64,000 bases of DNA from assembly GCF_002303925.1 (NCBI RefSeq), contig NZ_MRCS01000009.1:1-64000 (forward strand). Reading direction: 5' to 3'. The translations under genes were made by a program, and so were the position numbers. Shown here piece by piece: positions 24,889 through 33,035 of the stretch. Within the stretch, counting starts at the first letter, position 1, and the number at the start of each line of letters is the position of its first letter. The notes under the pieces were generated by a model, which saw only the letters and a list, made by a program, of their open reading frames with translations, ran no database searches and had not been told where the DNA came from. This stretch comes from Pseudomonas sp. ACN8 (GTDB taxonomy: Bacteria; Pseudomonadota; Gammaproteobacteria; Pseudomonadales; Pseudomonadaceae).

Positions 24889-25908
24889 TCACTGCAAATG
24901 AGTCTTGAGCTCCAGCGCAGCCTGGCGCACCGCCGACTTGACTTCAGGAATCCGGCTCAGCGGATTGAGCAGGCCGAAGTCGTGGATCATGCCGTTGTAG
25001 CGTACCGAAGTCACCGGCACACCCGCCGCATCGAGGTGGCGGGCATAACCTTCGCCTTCGTCGCGCAGCACGTCGAACTCGGCGGTCTGCACCAGGGCGG
25101 CCGGCAGGCCTTTGAGCTGCTCGGTGCTGGCGTTGAGCGGCGAGGCATGAATCTGCGCACGTTCGCCGGCGTCGGTGGTGTAGTTGTCCCAGAACCACTT
25201 CATCATGTTTTGCGTCAGGAAGTGGCCTTCGGCAAATTGCTGGTACGACGCGCTATCGAACCGGGCGTTGGTCACCGGCCACATCAGCAGTTGAAAACGC
25301 AGGGCCGGGGTTTTTTGTTCCTTGGCCATCAAGGCCACGACCGCCGCCATGTTGCCGCCGACGCTGTTGCCGGCCACGGCCAGGCGCTTGCCGTCGACGC
25401 CGATCTCATGGCCGTGTTCGGCCACCCAGCGGGTTGCGGCGTAGGCCTGGTTGATCGCGGTCGGGTAATGCGCTTCCGGCGACGGCGTGTAGTCGACGTA
25501 CACCGCGACCGCGCCGGAACCTACCACCAGGTCACGAATCAGGCGCTGGTGAGTCGGGAAATCCCCCAGCACCCAACCGCCACCGTGGAAGAACATGAAC
25601 ACCGGCAGTTCACCTTTGACCTTGGCCGGGCGCACCACTTTGAGGTTGATCGCCTGACCGTCAATCTTGATTGCCTTGTCGCTGACTTCCACGCCGGACA
25701 GGTCAACCTTCACCGACGCCTGGGCACCGGTCAGCACCCCACGGGCGTCTTTCGGGCTCAGTTGTTCTAGCGGTTTGCCACCGCCGGCGGCGAGGGCTTC
25801 GAGGAAGGCCTGGGTGTTGTGTTCGACACCCGGGCTGCCAGCAGCAAAAGCGTTGCCGACGGAAAGGGCGAGGAGGGATGCAGTCAGGGTTTTCTGGACG
25901 AGGTTCAT
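24889..25908 (-). CDS. secreted alpha/beta hydrolase (HSL/Aes-type esterase)
   Basis: A 339-residue enzyme with a signal peptide (LTASLLALSVGNAFA, cleavage near residue 23). The hormone-sensitive-lipase oxyanion motif HGGGWV is followed by the nucleophile elbow GNSVGG; the family norm is GDSAGG, so the Asp-to-Asn change beside the serine is slightly unusual. The acid and histidine lie in EFDVLRDEGE and GMIHDFGLL. The ATG at 25908 follows AAGGATTT. It is divergent from a LysR gene 159 bp away, its likely regulator. Confidence 0.9.
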   Translation of the reverse strand: MNLVQKTLTASLLALSVGNAFAAGSPGVEHNTQAFLEALAAGGGKPLEQLSPKDARGVLTGAQASVKVDLSGVEVSDKAIKIDGQAINLKVVRPAKVKGELPVFMFFHGGGWVLGDFPTHQRLIRDLVVGSGAVAVYVDYTPSPEAHYPTAINQAYAATRWVAEHGHEIGVDGKRLAVAGNSVGGNMAAVVALMAKEQKTPALRFQLLMWPVTNARFDSASYQQFAEGHFLTQNMMKWFWDNYTTDAGERAQIHASPLNASTEQLKGLPAALVQTAEFDVLRDEGEGYARHLDAAGVPVTSVRYNGMIHDFGLLNPLSRIPEVKSAVRQAALELKTHLQ

Positions 25909-26067
25909 GGGTAAATCCTTTTTAACCGATGGCGTTGAGCGTCTTGGGATGAGGTCGCTGCCAGCTCTGTGGTTCAGGCTTGAGCAACACCGTGAACACA
26001 GATTAATAGGATGCCTGGAAGGGAAAAAGCGGCTATAAAGTGTTTGACTGTCAACCGGGAAGTGACA

Positions 26068-26964
26068 ATGAACCCCTTCGAAGATATGCGTATTTTTTGC
26101 CAGGTCATGGACTCCGGCAGCTTCACGGCGGCCGCCGATCAACTGGGGCTGTCCAAGCAGTTTGTCAGCCGCCGCTTGATGCAACTCGAAGAGCGTCTGG
26201 GCGTGCGCTTGCTCAATCGCTCGACCCGGCGCCTGGACGTCACGCCGCTGGGGCAGAGCTATTACGAGTCAGCCTTGCGCCTGCTCAGCGAAGTCGAGCA
26301 GGTGGAGCAGGGCATTGCCGGCCAGACCACCGAACCACGGGGGACCATTCGCGTGAGTGCGCCGCTGTCGTTCGCACTGGCGCATCTGGGCTGCCTGTTG
26401 CCGGTGTTTTTGCAGCGCTATCGCGACGTGACGGTGGAGATGGATTTGAGTGATCGTCCCGTGGATTTGCTCGGTGAGGGCTACGACCTGGCGCTGCGCA
26501 TCGGCACACTGGAAGACTCGACACTGATCGCCCGCCGCATTGCCTCCATTGAACGGGTGTACTGCGCAAGCCCCGCGTACCTGACCGAGCGCGGCACACC
26601 GCTCAAGCCTGAAGACTTGCACGGTCACGACTGCCTGCCGTACGGCCATGGTCGCCAGGTGCAATGGCGGTTTGCGGGGCAGGGCAAGCCGCTGACTGCC
26701 AACGTCACCGGGCGGATGCGGGTCAACAACGGCGAGGTGCTCAAGGATGCGGCGATCGCCGGGTTGGGGATTACGTATTTGCCGACGTTCATTGTCGGCT
26801 CGGCACTCAAGGATGGACGGCTGGTGGAGGTGCTGGAGGATTTGCGGCCGGAGCCGTTGACGTTATCGGCGGTCTATCCGCAACACCGGCAGAGTTCGCG
26901 GCCGGTGCAGGCGCTGGTTGAGTTCTTGCGCGAGGAACTGGATCAGTCTGAGGGTGGGTTGTAG
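26068..26964 (+). CDS. LysR-family transcriptional regulator (CrgA/DmlR-like)
   Basis: A 298-residue LysR protein of the large CrgA/DmlR branch. The winged helix reads EDMRIFCQVMDSGSFTAAA, then LSKQFVSRRLMQLEERLG and LLNRSTRRLDVTPLG, and the sensor domain begins GTIRVSAPLSFALAHLG. The start at 26068 is the family start; an ATG at 26011 is not supported. Divergent orientation suggests it controls the secreted esterase gene. Confidence 0.93.
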   Translation: MNPFEDMRIFCQVMDSGSFTAAADQLGLSKQFVSRRLMQLEERLGVRLLNRSTRRLDVTPLGQSYYESALRLLSEVEQVEQGIAGQTTEPRGTIRVSAPLSFALAHLGCLLPVFLQRYRDVTVEMDLSDRPVDLLGEGYDLALRIGTLEDSTLIARRIASIERVYCASPAYLTERGTPLKPEDLHGHDCLPYGHGRQVQWRFAGQGKPLTANVTGRMRVNNGEVLKDAAIAGLGITYLPTFIVGSALKDGRLVEVLEDLRPEPLTLSAVYPQHRQSSRPVQALVEFLREELDQSEGGL

Positions 26965-26995
26965 AGCGGTGGATTGTCTGACTTACATTGACCAC

Positions 26996-27085
26996 TGTGG
27001 GAGCAAGCTTGCTCGCGATGACATTCGGTCATGCAATATTTCTGTTGCCTGACACTCCGCCATCGCGAGCAAGCTTGCTCCCACA
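26996..27085. repeat. REPIN
   Basis: TGTGGGAGCAAGCTTGCTCG and its inverted complement. This copy carries AAGCTT in place of the usual GAGC(C/T)T in both arms. It lies between the convergent LysR and Gly-rich protein genes. Confidence 0.93.
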
Positions 27086-27116
27086 GGGTTTTGTGTTGTG
27101 TGGGAGTCAGTGTAAA

Positions 27117-27692
27117 TCAGCTCCTTTTGTCATCACCGGGCTCGGCATGAACGCCACGGTCATCGCCGGGCTCGCCATTGGCATGGACGCCACGGTCATC
27201 GCCGGGCTCGCCATTGGCATGGACGCCACGATCATCGCCGGGCTCGCCATTGGCATGAACGCCACGGTCATCGCCAGGCTCACCATTGGCATGGACGCCA
27301 TGGTCATCCCCGGGTTCATCATGGGTGCCGCTGCGTCCTGAGGACGAGGTCGATCCGGAGTGGCTCGAACCGCTGTTGGCACTGCCATGGCCACTGTTGC
27401 TGCCATGGTCGCCACTGTGGCCGCTGCCGCTGTTGCCACCACTGCCGCTTCCACCGTGACTACCGCCACCACCACCACCACCGCTGCCGCCTCCACTGCC
27501 GCCGCCACCACCGCTACCACCGCCGCCGCCGCCACTGCCGCCGCCACCACCACTTCCACCACCACCGCCGCCACTACCCCCATCCTTGGCCTGAGCACTG
27601 GAAACTCCGGACAGGCTGTCCGGAATCAACACGGTAGACGCCGACAGAACCGCGCCAATAGCTACTGCCAGTAAAAGCTTATTGATAAGCAT
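27117..27692 (-). CDS. secreted Gly/Ser-rich protein with GEPGDDRGVHAN tandem repeats
   Basis: A 191-residue protein. A signal peptide (LLLAVAIGAVLSASTVLIPD to SSAQA, cleavage near residue 35) is followed by a Gly/Ser tract of about 45 residues, a Ser/Gly/His segment (SGHSGDHGSNSGHG) and four to five copies of a 12-residue repeat GEPGDDRGVHAN ending GDDKRS. It is probably disordered, and the regularly spaced Asp-Asp and His residues could bind metal. It lies about 150 bp downstream of gspF on the same strand, so it may be a substrate or accessory of the adjacent secretion system; this is inference. CGGAG precedes the ATG by six bases. Confidence 0.8.
   Translation of the reverse strand: MLINKLLLAVAIGAVLSASTVLIPDSLSGVSSAQAKDGGSGGGGGGSGGGGGSGGGGGGSGGGGGSGGGSGGGGGGGSHGGSGSGGNSGSGHSGDHGSNSGHGSANSGSSHSGSTSSSGRSGTHDEPGDDHGVHANGEPGDDRGVHANGEPGDDRGVHANGEPGDDRGVHANGEPGDDRGVHAEPGDDKRS
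27147..27320. repeat. 36-bp tandem repeats inside the Gly-rich protein gene
   Basis: Units beginning ATGRACGCCACGGTCATCGC recur at 27147, 27183, 27219, 27255 and (diverged) 27291, exactly 36 bp apart, each encoding one GEPGDDRGVHAN repeat on the minus strand. The near-identity at DNA level points to recent expansion by slippage or recombination. Confidence 0.93.
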
Positions 27693-27846
27693 GTCGTTCT
27701 CCGTCTTTTTATTCAGATTGGAACGTTGATGAATATTGCAATGTGCTGCTTTTTTCCCCGCAGGAACTTGATGAACAGTTCAGCGAACCGATTTATTCGG
27801 CTGGAACGTTGAAAAAGCGACGTATAGCAGGCCCTGTTTCAGAGGG

Positions 27847-29043
27847 TCAGTGAATGCTCGAGGCCAACTCGAAAATCGGGATGTACATCAGGATCACGAT
27901 CACCCCGATCAACAGGCCGATGAAGGTCATGAGCAAGGGTTCGAACAGCCGTACGAACCATTCGATCCAGCGGCTGATTTCTTCGTCGTAGAAGTCGGCG
28001 CTGCGCTCCATCATCTGCCCGAGGTTGCCGGACTGTTCGCCGGCGCGCAGCAGGCGCAGGGACACTGGGGTCACCAGGTGATTGAGTTCCAGCGCGGCAG
28101 AGAGTGATTGCCCCTCGCGCACCCGGTCGCAGGCCTGGTCCAGGCGCGTGCGGGAGGCGACGCTGAGCAGGCCACGGACCATGCCCATGGCGGTGACCAG
28201 GGGGATGCCGCCTTGCAGCAGAATCCCCAGCGAACGGTAGAAGCGCGCCAGCTCATACATGAAGATGCGCTGGTGCACCGCGGGGAGTTTTTCGATCAGA
28301 CGGTCCAGCCCCCGACGAAAGGCCGGTTGGCGCTGGAGCAGGGTGAGGGCGACGATGATGGCCAGCAAGCCACCGAAGAATTCACCCTGGTGAGTGTGCA
28401 GGAACATGCCGCTGCTCATCAGGATCTGCGACATCCATGGCAGGTTCGACCCCAGCCCTTCAAACACCAGGCTGAAGCGCGGTACGACATATCCCATCAA
28501 AAACAAAACCACGCCACCGCCCACCACCAGCAACAGCAAGGGGTAGATCGAAGCGCTGATGATCTTCTGGCGAACCTCGTCCATGCGCTGGCGATAGCTC
28601 ACATAGCGGCCCAGGGCATCGCCCACGGCGCCAGTCTTCTCGCTGGACTGCACGAGCGCTACATACAGCGGCGGGAAAACCGCCGCCAGCTGGCTCAGGG
28701 CCTGGGAAAACGATTTGCCCTCGTACAGCAGGCGGACCAGTTCGTTCAAGGTTTTGCGGGCCTGTGGCGCGTTTTCCTTTTCCGCCAGGCTTTCCAGTGC
28801 ATCGATCAACGGCAGGCCGGCATTGAGCAGGGTGGTCAGTTCCTGGCTGAACAACACCAGGTTGAACGTCTCGCGCCTGTGCAGGCGCAACGCGCGCCAA
28901 TGTCGCTCGGCGTGCAGGCTGACCACCCGCAGGCCCTGGTCCTCGGCGATGCGCCTGGCTTCGCTGTGCCCCGGTGCCTCGACGGTCATTGAGACCACAC
29001 CGGCTTTGCCGACGGCCTTGAGATGAAAGCGCATGGTCGCCAT
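27847..29043 (-). CDS. gspF: type II secretion inner-membrane platform protein GspF
   Basis: A 398-residue GspF/PilC-type protein with two repeats of the T2SSF domain (FSQELTTLLNAGLPLIDALE at about 66 and ARFYRSLGILLQGGIPLVTA at about 270) and three large hydrophobic segments. It is the polytopic core of the assembly platform that couples the ATPase to pseudopilus growth. The stop of gspG is five bases upstream, so the two genes are coupled. An in-frame ATG three codons later is an alternative start. Confidence 0.93.
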   Translation of the reverse strand: MATMRFHLKAVGKAGVVSMTVEAPGHSEARRIAEDQGLRVVSLHAERHWRALRLHRRETFNLVLFSQELTTLLNAGLPLIDALESLAEKENAPQARKTLNELVRLLYEGKSFSQALSQLAAVFPPLYVALVQSSEKTGAVGDALGRYVSYRQRMDEVRQKIISASIYPLLLLVVGGGVVLFLMGYVVPRFSLVFEGLGSNLPWMSQILMSSGMFLHTHQGEFFGGLLAIIVALTLLQRQPAFRRGLDRLIEKLPAVHQRIFMYELARFYRSLGILLQGGIPLVTAMGMVRGLLSVASRTRLDQACDRVREGQSLSAALELNHLVTPVSLRLLRAGEQSGNLGQMMERSADFYDEEISRWIEWFVRLFEPLLMTFIGLLIGVIVILMYIPIFELASSIH

Positions 29044-29048
29044 TCCCG

Positions 29049-29483
29049 TCAGTTCCAGTTGGTGACTTCGGCGTTCTCGCCTTCGCCACCGGGCTGCCCG
29101 TCCTTGCCCATGGACAACAGGTCGTACTCGCTGTTTTCACCGGGATAGCGATAGCTGTAGTTGCGGCCCCAGGGGTCTTGCGGGAGCTTTTTCTGCAGGT
29201 ACGGGCCGGTCCAGCGCGGTTCGTCGGCGGGGGCGGTGACCAGTGCCTGCAAACCCTGTTCGGTCGATGGGTAATGGCCGACCTCCAGGCGGTAAAGGTC
29301 CAGGGCTTTGCTCAAGCCTTCTATTTGCGCCTTGGCCACTTTCACTTCGGAACGGCCAAGTTGGGCGAAATACTTCGGCGCCACGAGGCCGGCCAACAAC
29401 CCCAGTACCACCAGCACCACCAACAGTTCGAGCAAGGTGAACCCGCTTTGGGTTCGCCTGGCATAACGCAGTCGCTGATTCAT
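29049..29483 (-). CDS. gspG: major pseudopilin GspG
   Basis: A 144-residue pseudopilin. The prepilin peptidase site is QSGFTLLELLVVLVVLGLLA, with the conserved Glu at +5, and the C-terminal part has the GspG signature (LDLYRLEVGHYPSTEQGLQA, DPWGRNYSYRYPGE, EYDLLSMGKDG) including Ca-site-type residues. It forms the pseudopilus shaft. The ATG at 29483 follows GAGG; the longer frame is rejected. It heads the minus-strand unit gspG-gspF. Confidence 0.95.
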   Translation of the reverse strand: MNQRLRYARRTQSGFTLLELLVVLVVLGLLAGLVAPKYFAQLGRSEVKVAKAQIEGLSKALDLYRLEVGHYPSTEQGLQALVTAPADEPRWTGPYLQKKLPQDPWGRNYSYRYPGENSEYDLLSMGKDGQPGGEGENAEVTNWN

Positions 29484-29501
29484 GATGACCTCACACAGTC
29501 G

Positions 29502-29516
29502 GCAGCAGAGTAGCCA
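29502..29516 (-). promoter_or_regulatory. possible sigma-54 promoter of gspGF
   Basis: On the minus strand TGGCTACTCTGCTGCC keeps GG-N10-GC spacing, but several consensus positions differ and the implied transcript start is very close to the ribosome-binding site. Weak candidate. Confidence 0.3.
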
Positions 29517-29591
29517 GATAACTCCATGCAATTGCCATGCTCACGATTGCTGATCCTGGCGACTCCCCCGTACTACGGGCCTTTTCGCTTA

Positions 29592-29607
29592 CGGCACAGT
29601 GCTTGCG
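29592..29607 (+). promoter_or_regulatory. candidate sigma-54 promoter of the lytic transglycosylase gene
   Basis: CGGCACAGTGCTTGC matches the -24/-12 consensus TGGCAC-N5-TTGC with GG (29593-29594) and GC (29605-29606) ten bases apart. The gene starts about 60 bases after the implied transcription start. Confidence 0.55.
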
Positions 29608-29630
29608 TATGGCTGGTGCACGACTGGCCA

Positions 29631-29657
29631 TTGGGGCAATACCCCCAATTTTCGGGG
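29631..29657. promoter_or_regulatory. G4/C4 palindrome in the gspG-transglycosylase intergenic region
   Basis: TTGGGG-N6-CCCCAA (perfect arms) is followed after seven bases by another GGGG. It lies about 150 bp upstream of gspG. Related palindromes occur upstream of the SCO and response-regulator genes. Confidence 0.5.
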
Positions 29658-29677
29658 CCGGAAGGGGAGGTATAACA

Positions 29678-30286
29678 ATGAAAACACTCACCACCGGATT
29701 GCTGGGTCTTCTTGTGCTGGCAGGCGCCGCACAGGCCGATGTTTTTGTTTCCGTGGACGCCAATGGCAGCTACGTTCTGTCCAATGTCCACCGCCCCGGA
29801 CGCCACTATGAACGGGTGATTCGTGAGCCCGATGCGGCGGTGGTCAGCCTCGATCAGCAACCGCAGATGATCGCCGCGCAACCCTATGCCGAGCTGGTGG
29901 CGGCGGCGGCCACGGCCAACGAACTGCCGGCGGCGCTGATTCACGCAGTGATCAAGACCGAATCGCGCTACAACGCCCGCGCCACCTCACCCAAGGGCGC
30001 TCGCGGGCTGATGCAGTTGATGCCCGCCACCGCCCGCGAAATGGGTGTGACCAATGTTTACGACCCCAAGGCCAACATCCAGGGCGGCGCCCGCTATCTC
30101 AAGCGCCTGATGACGATGTTCGACAACGATATCCGCCTCGCCGTGGCGGCCTATAACGCCGGCCCGCAAGCGGTGCTCAGCCGGGGCAACGTGGTCCCGC
30201 CGTTCGCCGAAACCCAGCGTTATGTGCCCAGCGTGCTGAACCAGTATCGGCGTTTGCAGGGGCTGCCCGCGGATTCGCCGCTGTGA
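29678..30286 (+). CDS. lytic transglycosylase (SLT domain), secretion-associated
   Basis: A 202-residue exported protein (LGLLVLAGAAQADVF, cleavage near residue 20). A short DUF4124-like stretch (FVSVDANGSYVLSNV) precedes an SLT domain with the catalytic Glu95 in HAVIKTESRYNA, then GARGLMQLMPATA and LAVAAYNAGPQAV. Small transglycosylases open the peptidoglycan for envelope-spanning machines, which fits its place between gspG and the rest of the secretion locus. The ATG follows AAGGGGAGG. Confidence 0.93.
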   Translation: MKTLTTGLLGLLVLAGAAQADVFVSVDANGSYVLSNVHRPGRHYERVIREPDAAVVSLDQQPQMIAAQPYAELVAAAATANELPAALIHAVIKTESRYNARATSPKGARGLMQLMPATAREMGVTNVYDPKANIQGGARYLKRLMTMFDNDIRLAVAAYNAGPQAVLSRGNVVPPFAETQRYVPSVLNQYRRLQGLPADSPL

Positions 30287-30296
30287 TCGAAAGCCC

Positions 30297-30371
30297 GGGG
30301 AATTTTCCCCAATAGTGGGGAATGGTGGCCCCGGCGAAAAAGTGGGGGGACTGGGTGGGGAATATCCCCCC
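30297..30371. promoter_or_regulatory. cluster of G4/C4 palindromes upstream of the SCO operon
   Basis: GGGG-N6-CCCC-N6-GGGG (30297-30320) has base tetrads at exact 10-bp steps and includes TTCCCC-AATAGT-GGGGAA (30305-30322). GGGG-N5-CCCC follows at 30357-30369. The main palindrome is about 134 bp upstream of the transcription start implied by the sigma-54 promoter at 30422, a usual distance for an enhancer-binding site. Confidence 0.6.
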
Positions 30372-30421
30372 GATTCATCCAGTCGTGACTATAACAAGCT
30401 GATTAATAACGTATTTTATTG

Positions 30422-30437
30422 TGGCATGCGGATTGCT
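30422..30437 (+). promoter_or_regulatory. sigma-54 promoter of the SCO/cytochrome operon
   Basis: TGGCATGCGGATTGCT is a near-perfect match to TGGCACG-N4-TTGCW, with GG (30423-30424) and GC (30435-30436) exactly ten bases apart. The downstream gene starts at 30487. Confidence 0.75.
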
Positions 30438-30486
30438 CCGGTCGATTTGTCGAGAAGTGGCGATACACCACCAAGAGGAAACTGAC

Positions 30487-31143
30487 ATGGACCGATTCGC
30501 GCATCGCGGCCTGCTGACGTTCTGCCTGTTGGTCTTCGGTATCGACCAGGCGCTGGCTCACTCGATGGACGAGCACACCGGGCACGACATGACGACCAAC
30601 ACCGCCAGCCCGGAGACTGCCCGGATCAGGTTTGCCGATGTGGCCCTGCTGGACCAGAACGGCAAGGTCGTCAGCCTGGAAAAAGACCTGGTGGGCAACA
30701 AGATCGTGGTCATGGGTTTCATCTACACCAACTGCACCACGGTCTGCCCGGTGGTGTCCTCGATCATGGGCCGGGTGCAAAAACAGTTGGGCGCGCGGGT
30801 CGGCACCGAGGTGCAACTGGTGTCGATCAGCATCGACCCGCAGCGTGATGATCCCCAACGCCTGAACGACTACGCCCGCACCTTCCAGAAAGGCCCGGGC
30901 TGGAGCTGGCTGACCGGTTCGCCACAGTCGGTCGATGCCACCCTCAAGGGACTGGGCGCCTACAGCGGTGGCTTCGAGAACCACTCGCCGCTGATTCTGG
31001 TGGGGGACGGCAACAACCGTATCTGGACCCGCTACTACGGCCTCACCGACCCGACGGAGCTGGCCCGGGCCGTCGAGAGGCTCAGGGGTGAACGCAACGC
31101 CCACGCCAAGCACACCGCCATCGCCATGGAGCATCAGCCATGA
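30487..31143 (+). CDS. SCO1/SenC-family protein
   Basis: A 218-residue exported thioredoxin-fold protein. The copper/redox site is complete: NCTTVC (Cys83, Cys87) and the distal His166 in GGFENHSPLIL. The signal peptide is followed by a His-rich stretch (HSMDEHTGHDM) that could also bind copper. SCO proteins deliver Cu or electrons to CuA sites and to other copper enzymes. The ATG follows AGAGGAAA. It is the first gene of an operon with a SCO fragment and a cytochrome fusion, joined by ATGA overlaps. Confidence 0.93.
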   Translation: MDRFAHRGLLTFCLLVFGIDQALAHSMDEHTGHDMTTNTASPETARIRFADVALLDQNGKVVSLEKDLVGNKIVVMGFIYTNCTTVCPVVSSIMGRVQKQLGARVGTEVQLVSISIDPQRDDPQRLNDYARTFQKGPGWSWLTGSPQSVDATLKGLGAYSGGFENHSPLILVGDGNNRIWTRYYGLTDPTELARAVERLRGERNAHAKHTAIAMEHQP

Positions 31144-31352
31144 GCGCCATCGATGGGTTCCACCGGAACGGCAGCACCTTTATCTCCCTTACCAGTGATC
31201 CGCTGCGCAACCCTGCGGCGGTACTCAAGGCTTGCACCTTGAAACAGGGCATCAATGGGCCCCACTGGTTTTTTCTTACCGACGACAAGGTGCAAATGGA
31301 CCTTGTATGGGGTTGGCAATGCCCGTGGCCGGCCGCTGAGCCACGGCCATGA
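31140..31352 (+). pseudogene. SCO-family remnant (small coupled ORF)
   Basis: A 70-residue frame whose middle part (STFISLTSDPLRNPAAVLKA, then GPHWFFLTDDKVQ) resembles the segment of SCO proteins that follows the CxxxC motif (ISxDPxxDTPxxLxxY, GWxFLTG). The N-terminal half with the cysteines and the C-terminal histidine are missing, so it cannot be a working SCO protein. Both ends overlap their neighbours as ATGA, so reading of the cytochrome gene may still depend on its translation. It is either a deletion product or a small protein derived from SCO. Confidence 0.55.
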
Positions 31353-32896
31353 ATACTGCCCTGGTCCTTGGCCTGCTGCTCTTCGGCGGCATCGTGCTCA
31401 CCGCCCAGGCACTGCCGCTGAGCCTCAGCGAAAGTGCCGGTAAACGGCTGTACCACGAAGGCGTGTCGGCCAGCGGCGAACCGGTCATGGTCCGGGTCGG
31501 CGCAGCGGGCATGCTGCCGGCCACCCGCCTGCCGTGCGCCGGTTGTCATGGCGAAGATGGCCTCGGACGCGTGGAAGGCGAGGTGCGACCGCCGGACCTG
31601 CGCTGGTCGCGACTGGCCAGCAGCCATGGCCAGCAGCACGTCAACGGCCGCAGTTATCCGGCCTACAGCGAAAGCACCCTGGCGCGGGCGGTACAGGAGG
31701 GGCGCGATCCGGGCAACAATCGGCTCGATTCGACGATGCCACGGTTCGTGTTGTCGATGACGGATCAACGCAACCTCACGGCGTACCTCAAGCACCTGGC
31801 CGAAGACCGCGTTCCGGGACTGGCTCCCGACAGTCTGCACCTGGGCACGTTGTTGCCGGGTTCCGGGCCATTGGGCGAGGAGGGCGTCACGGTGGCGGCG
31901 GTGCTCAACGGCTGCGTGGCGCGCATCAACGAGGCGGGCGGAATTCATGGCCGGCAGTTGCGCCTGACCATCCTTGACCCCGGCGTCGACCGCGCCAGTG
32001 CCGAAAAGGCGCTGGACCGGTTGATCGATGAAGAGCAGGTGTTTGCCCTGATCGCACCGCTGGCACCGGCATTGGACGTGAACTTCGCCGTGCGTCTGGA
32101 ACAGGCCGGCATTCCCCTGATCGGGCCGCTGTCCCTGCAGGGCACGCCCCACGCCAGCCCGCAGATATTCGAGCCGTTGCCGGGCCTTCGAGAGCAATTG
32201 ATCGCCCTGGCCGACTACGCCAGTGCCAGCCTGCGGGTGCTTCAGGGGCCGACGCTGATCGCCTACCCGGACGAACCCGGGCAACGGCTGGCCGCGCAGG
32301 AACTCGGCAAGTACTTGCAGGGGCACGCCTGGCAAAAGGTGCGCTTGCAAGCCTATGACCCGGCGGGGGATGACTTTCCCTTGGGGTCGCGCTCGGTGTT
32401 CTACCTGGGCAGCAGCAGCGGCTTCAGTCGACTGGCCGAGCGCTTGCAAACGGCGGGACAGGTGCCTTACCTGTTCGCCGCCTCGAACCAGGTGGCGGGC
32501 AATCTGATGCAGGTTCCCAGCGGATTTTCCCGGCGGGTGTTCCTGGCCTTTCCGTTCGTGCCCAGCGACTGGACCCTGGCCGGGCGTCTGGCCTTGACCC
32601 AGTTGCGCGAACATCAGGGTCTCGGCGGTCAGCACGCGGTGCTGCAAGTGGGGGCGTTCAGTTCGATGATGCTGCTCAGCGAAGGCATGAAGCAGGCCGG
32701 GCGCGATGCCAGTCGCGAGAAACTGGTCAGGGCCCTGGAGGGCCTGCATGACTTCGATACCGGGCTGACGCCGCTGATGAGCTTTGGTCCGGGCCGGCGC
32801 CTGGGCTTGAGCGGTGCCCATATCGTCACGGTGGATCTGCCGGACCAGCGTTTCTATCTGGTTGCACCCTATAAACCCATTGCCGCAAAACCCTGA
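31349..32896 (+). CDS. cytochrome c domain fused to a type I periplasmic binding domain
   Basis: A 515-residue exported protein (LVLGLLLFGGIVLTAQALP). Residues 30-150 contain a c-type haem site (CAGCH, Cys63-His67) with a probable axial Met in STMPRF. Residues 165-500 form a LivJ-like ligand-binding fold (GVTVAAVLNGCVARINEAGG, IHGRQLRLTILDPG, and later FAASNQVAGNLMQVPSGFSR). Fusions of a cytochrome to an amino-acid-type binding protein are uncommon and suggest a periplasmic sensor or electron carrier that responds to a ligand. The ATG overlaps the SCO remnant stop. Confidence 0.88.
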   Translation: MNTALVLGLLLFGGIVLTAQALPLSLSESAGKRLYHEGVSASGEPVMVRVGAAGMLPATRLPCAGCHGEDGLGRVEGEVRPPDLRWSRLASSHGQQHVNGRSYPAYSESTLARAVQEGRDPGNNRLDSTMPRFVLSMTDQRNLTAYLKHLAEDRVPGLAPDSLHLGTLLPGSGPLGEEGVTVAAVLNGCVARINEAGGIHGRQLRLTILDPGVDRASAEKALDRLIDEEQVFALIAPLAPALDVNFAVRLEQAGIPLIGPLSLQGTPHASPQIFEPLPGLREQLIALADYASASLRVLQGPTLIAYPDEPGQRLAAQELGKYLQGHAWQKVRLQAYDPAGDDFPLGSRSVFYLGSSSGFSRLAERLQTAGQVPYLFAASNQVAGNLMQVPSGFSRRVFLAFPFVPSDWTLAGRLALTQLREHQGLGGQHAVLQVGAFSSMMLLSEGMKQAGRDASREKLVRALEGLHDFDTGLTPLMSFGPGRRLGLSGAHIVTVDLPDQRFYLVAPYKPIAAKP

Positions 32897-32909
32897 CCGG
32901 AGGCCGATC

Positions 32910-33026
32910 ATGAAACTCGATACCGTCCGGTACCGACGCTTCCACTGTCGAAACCGCAGGGGTACGCTTAATCGCCATGAGGGCGTCGGCGCCATTGCGC
33001 TCGCGCAATCGAATCGAACGGATTGA
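32910..33026 (+). CDS. small hypothetical ORF after the cytochrome fusion
   Basis: A 38-residue frame (MKLDTVRYRRFHCRNRRGTL and on) begins 13 bases after the preceding stop and has GGAGG six bases before its ATG. It is very basic and has no recognisable domain. The strong ribosome-binding site suggests it is translated, or that it is the stub of a deleted gene. Confidence 0.35.
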   Translation: MKLDTVRYRRFHCRNRRGTLNRHEGVGAIALAQSNRTD

Positions 33027-33035
33027 CGATCAATA

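Noticed and set aside
27360..27674. Plus-strand frame of Ala/Thr-rich residues over the Gly-rich gene
   Set aside because: It is the complement of the Gly/Ser codon tract and has no start signal.
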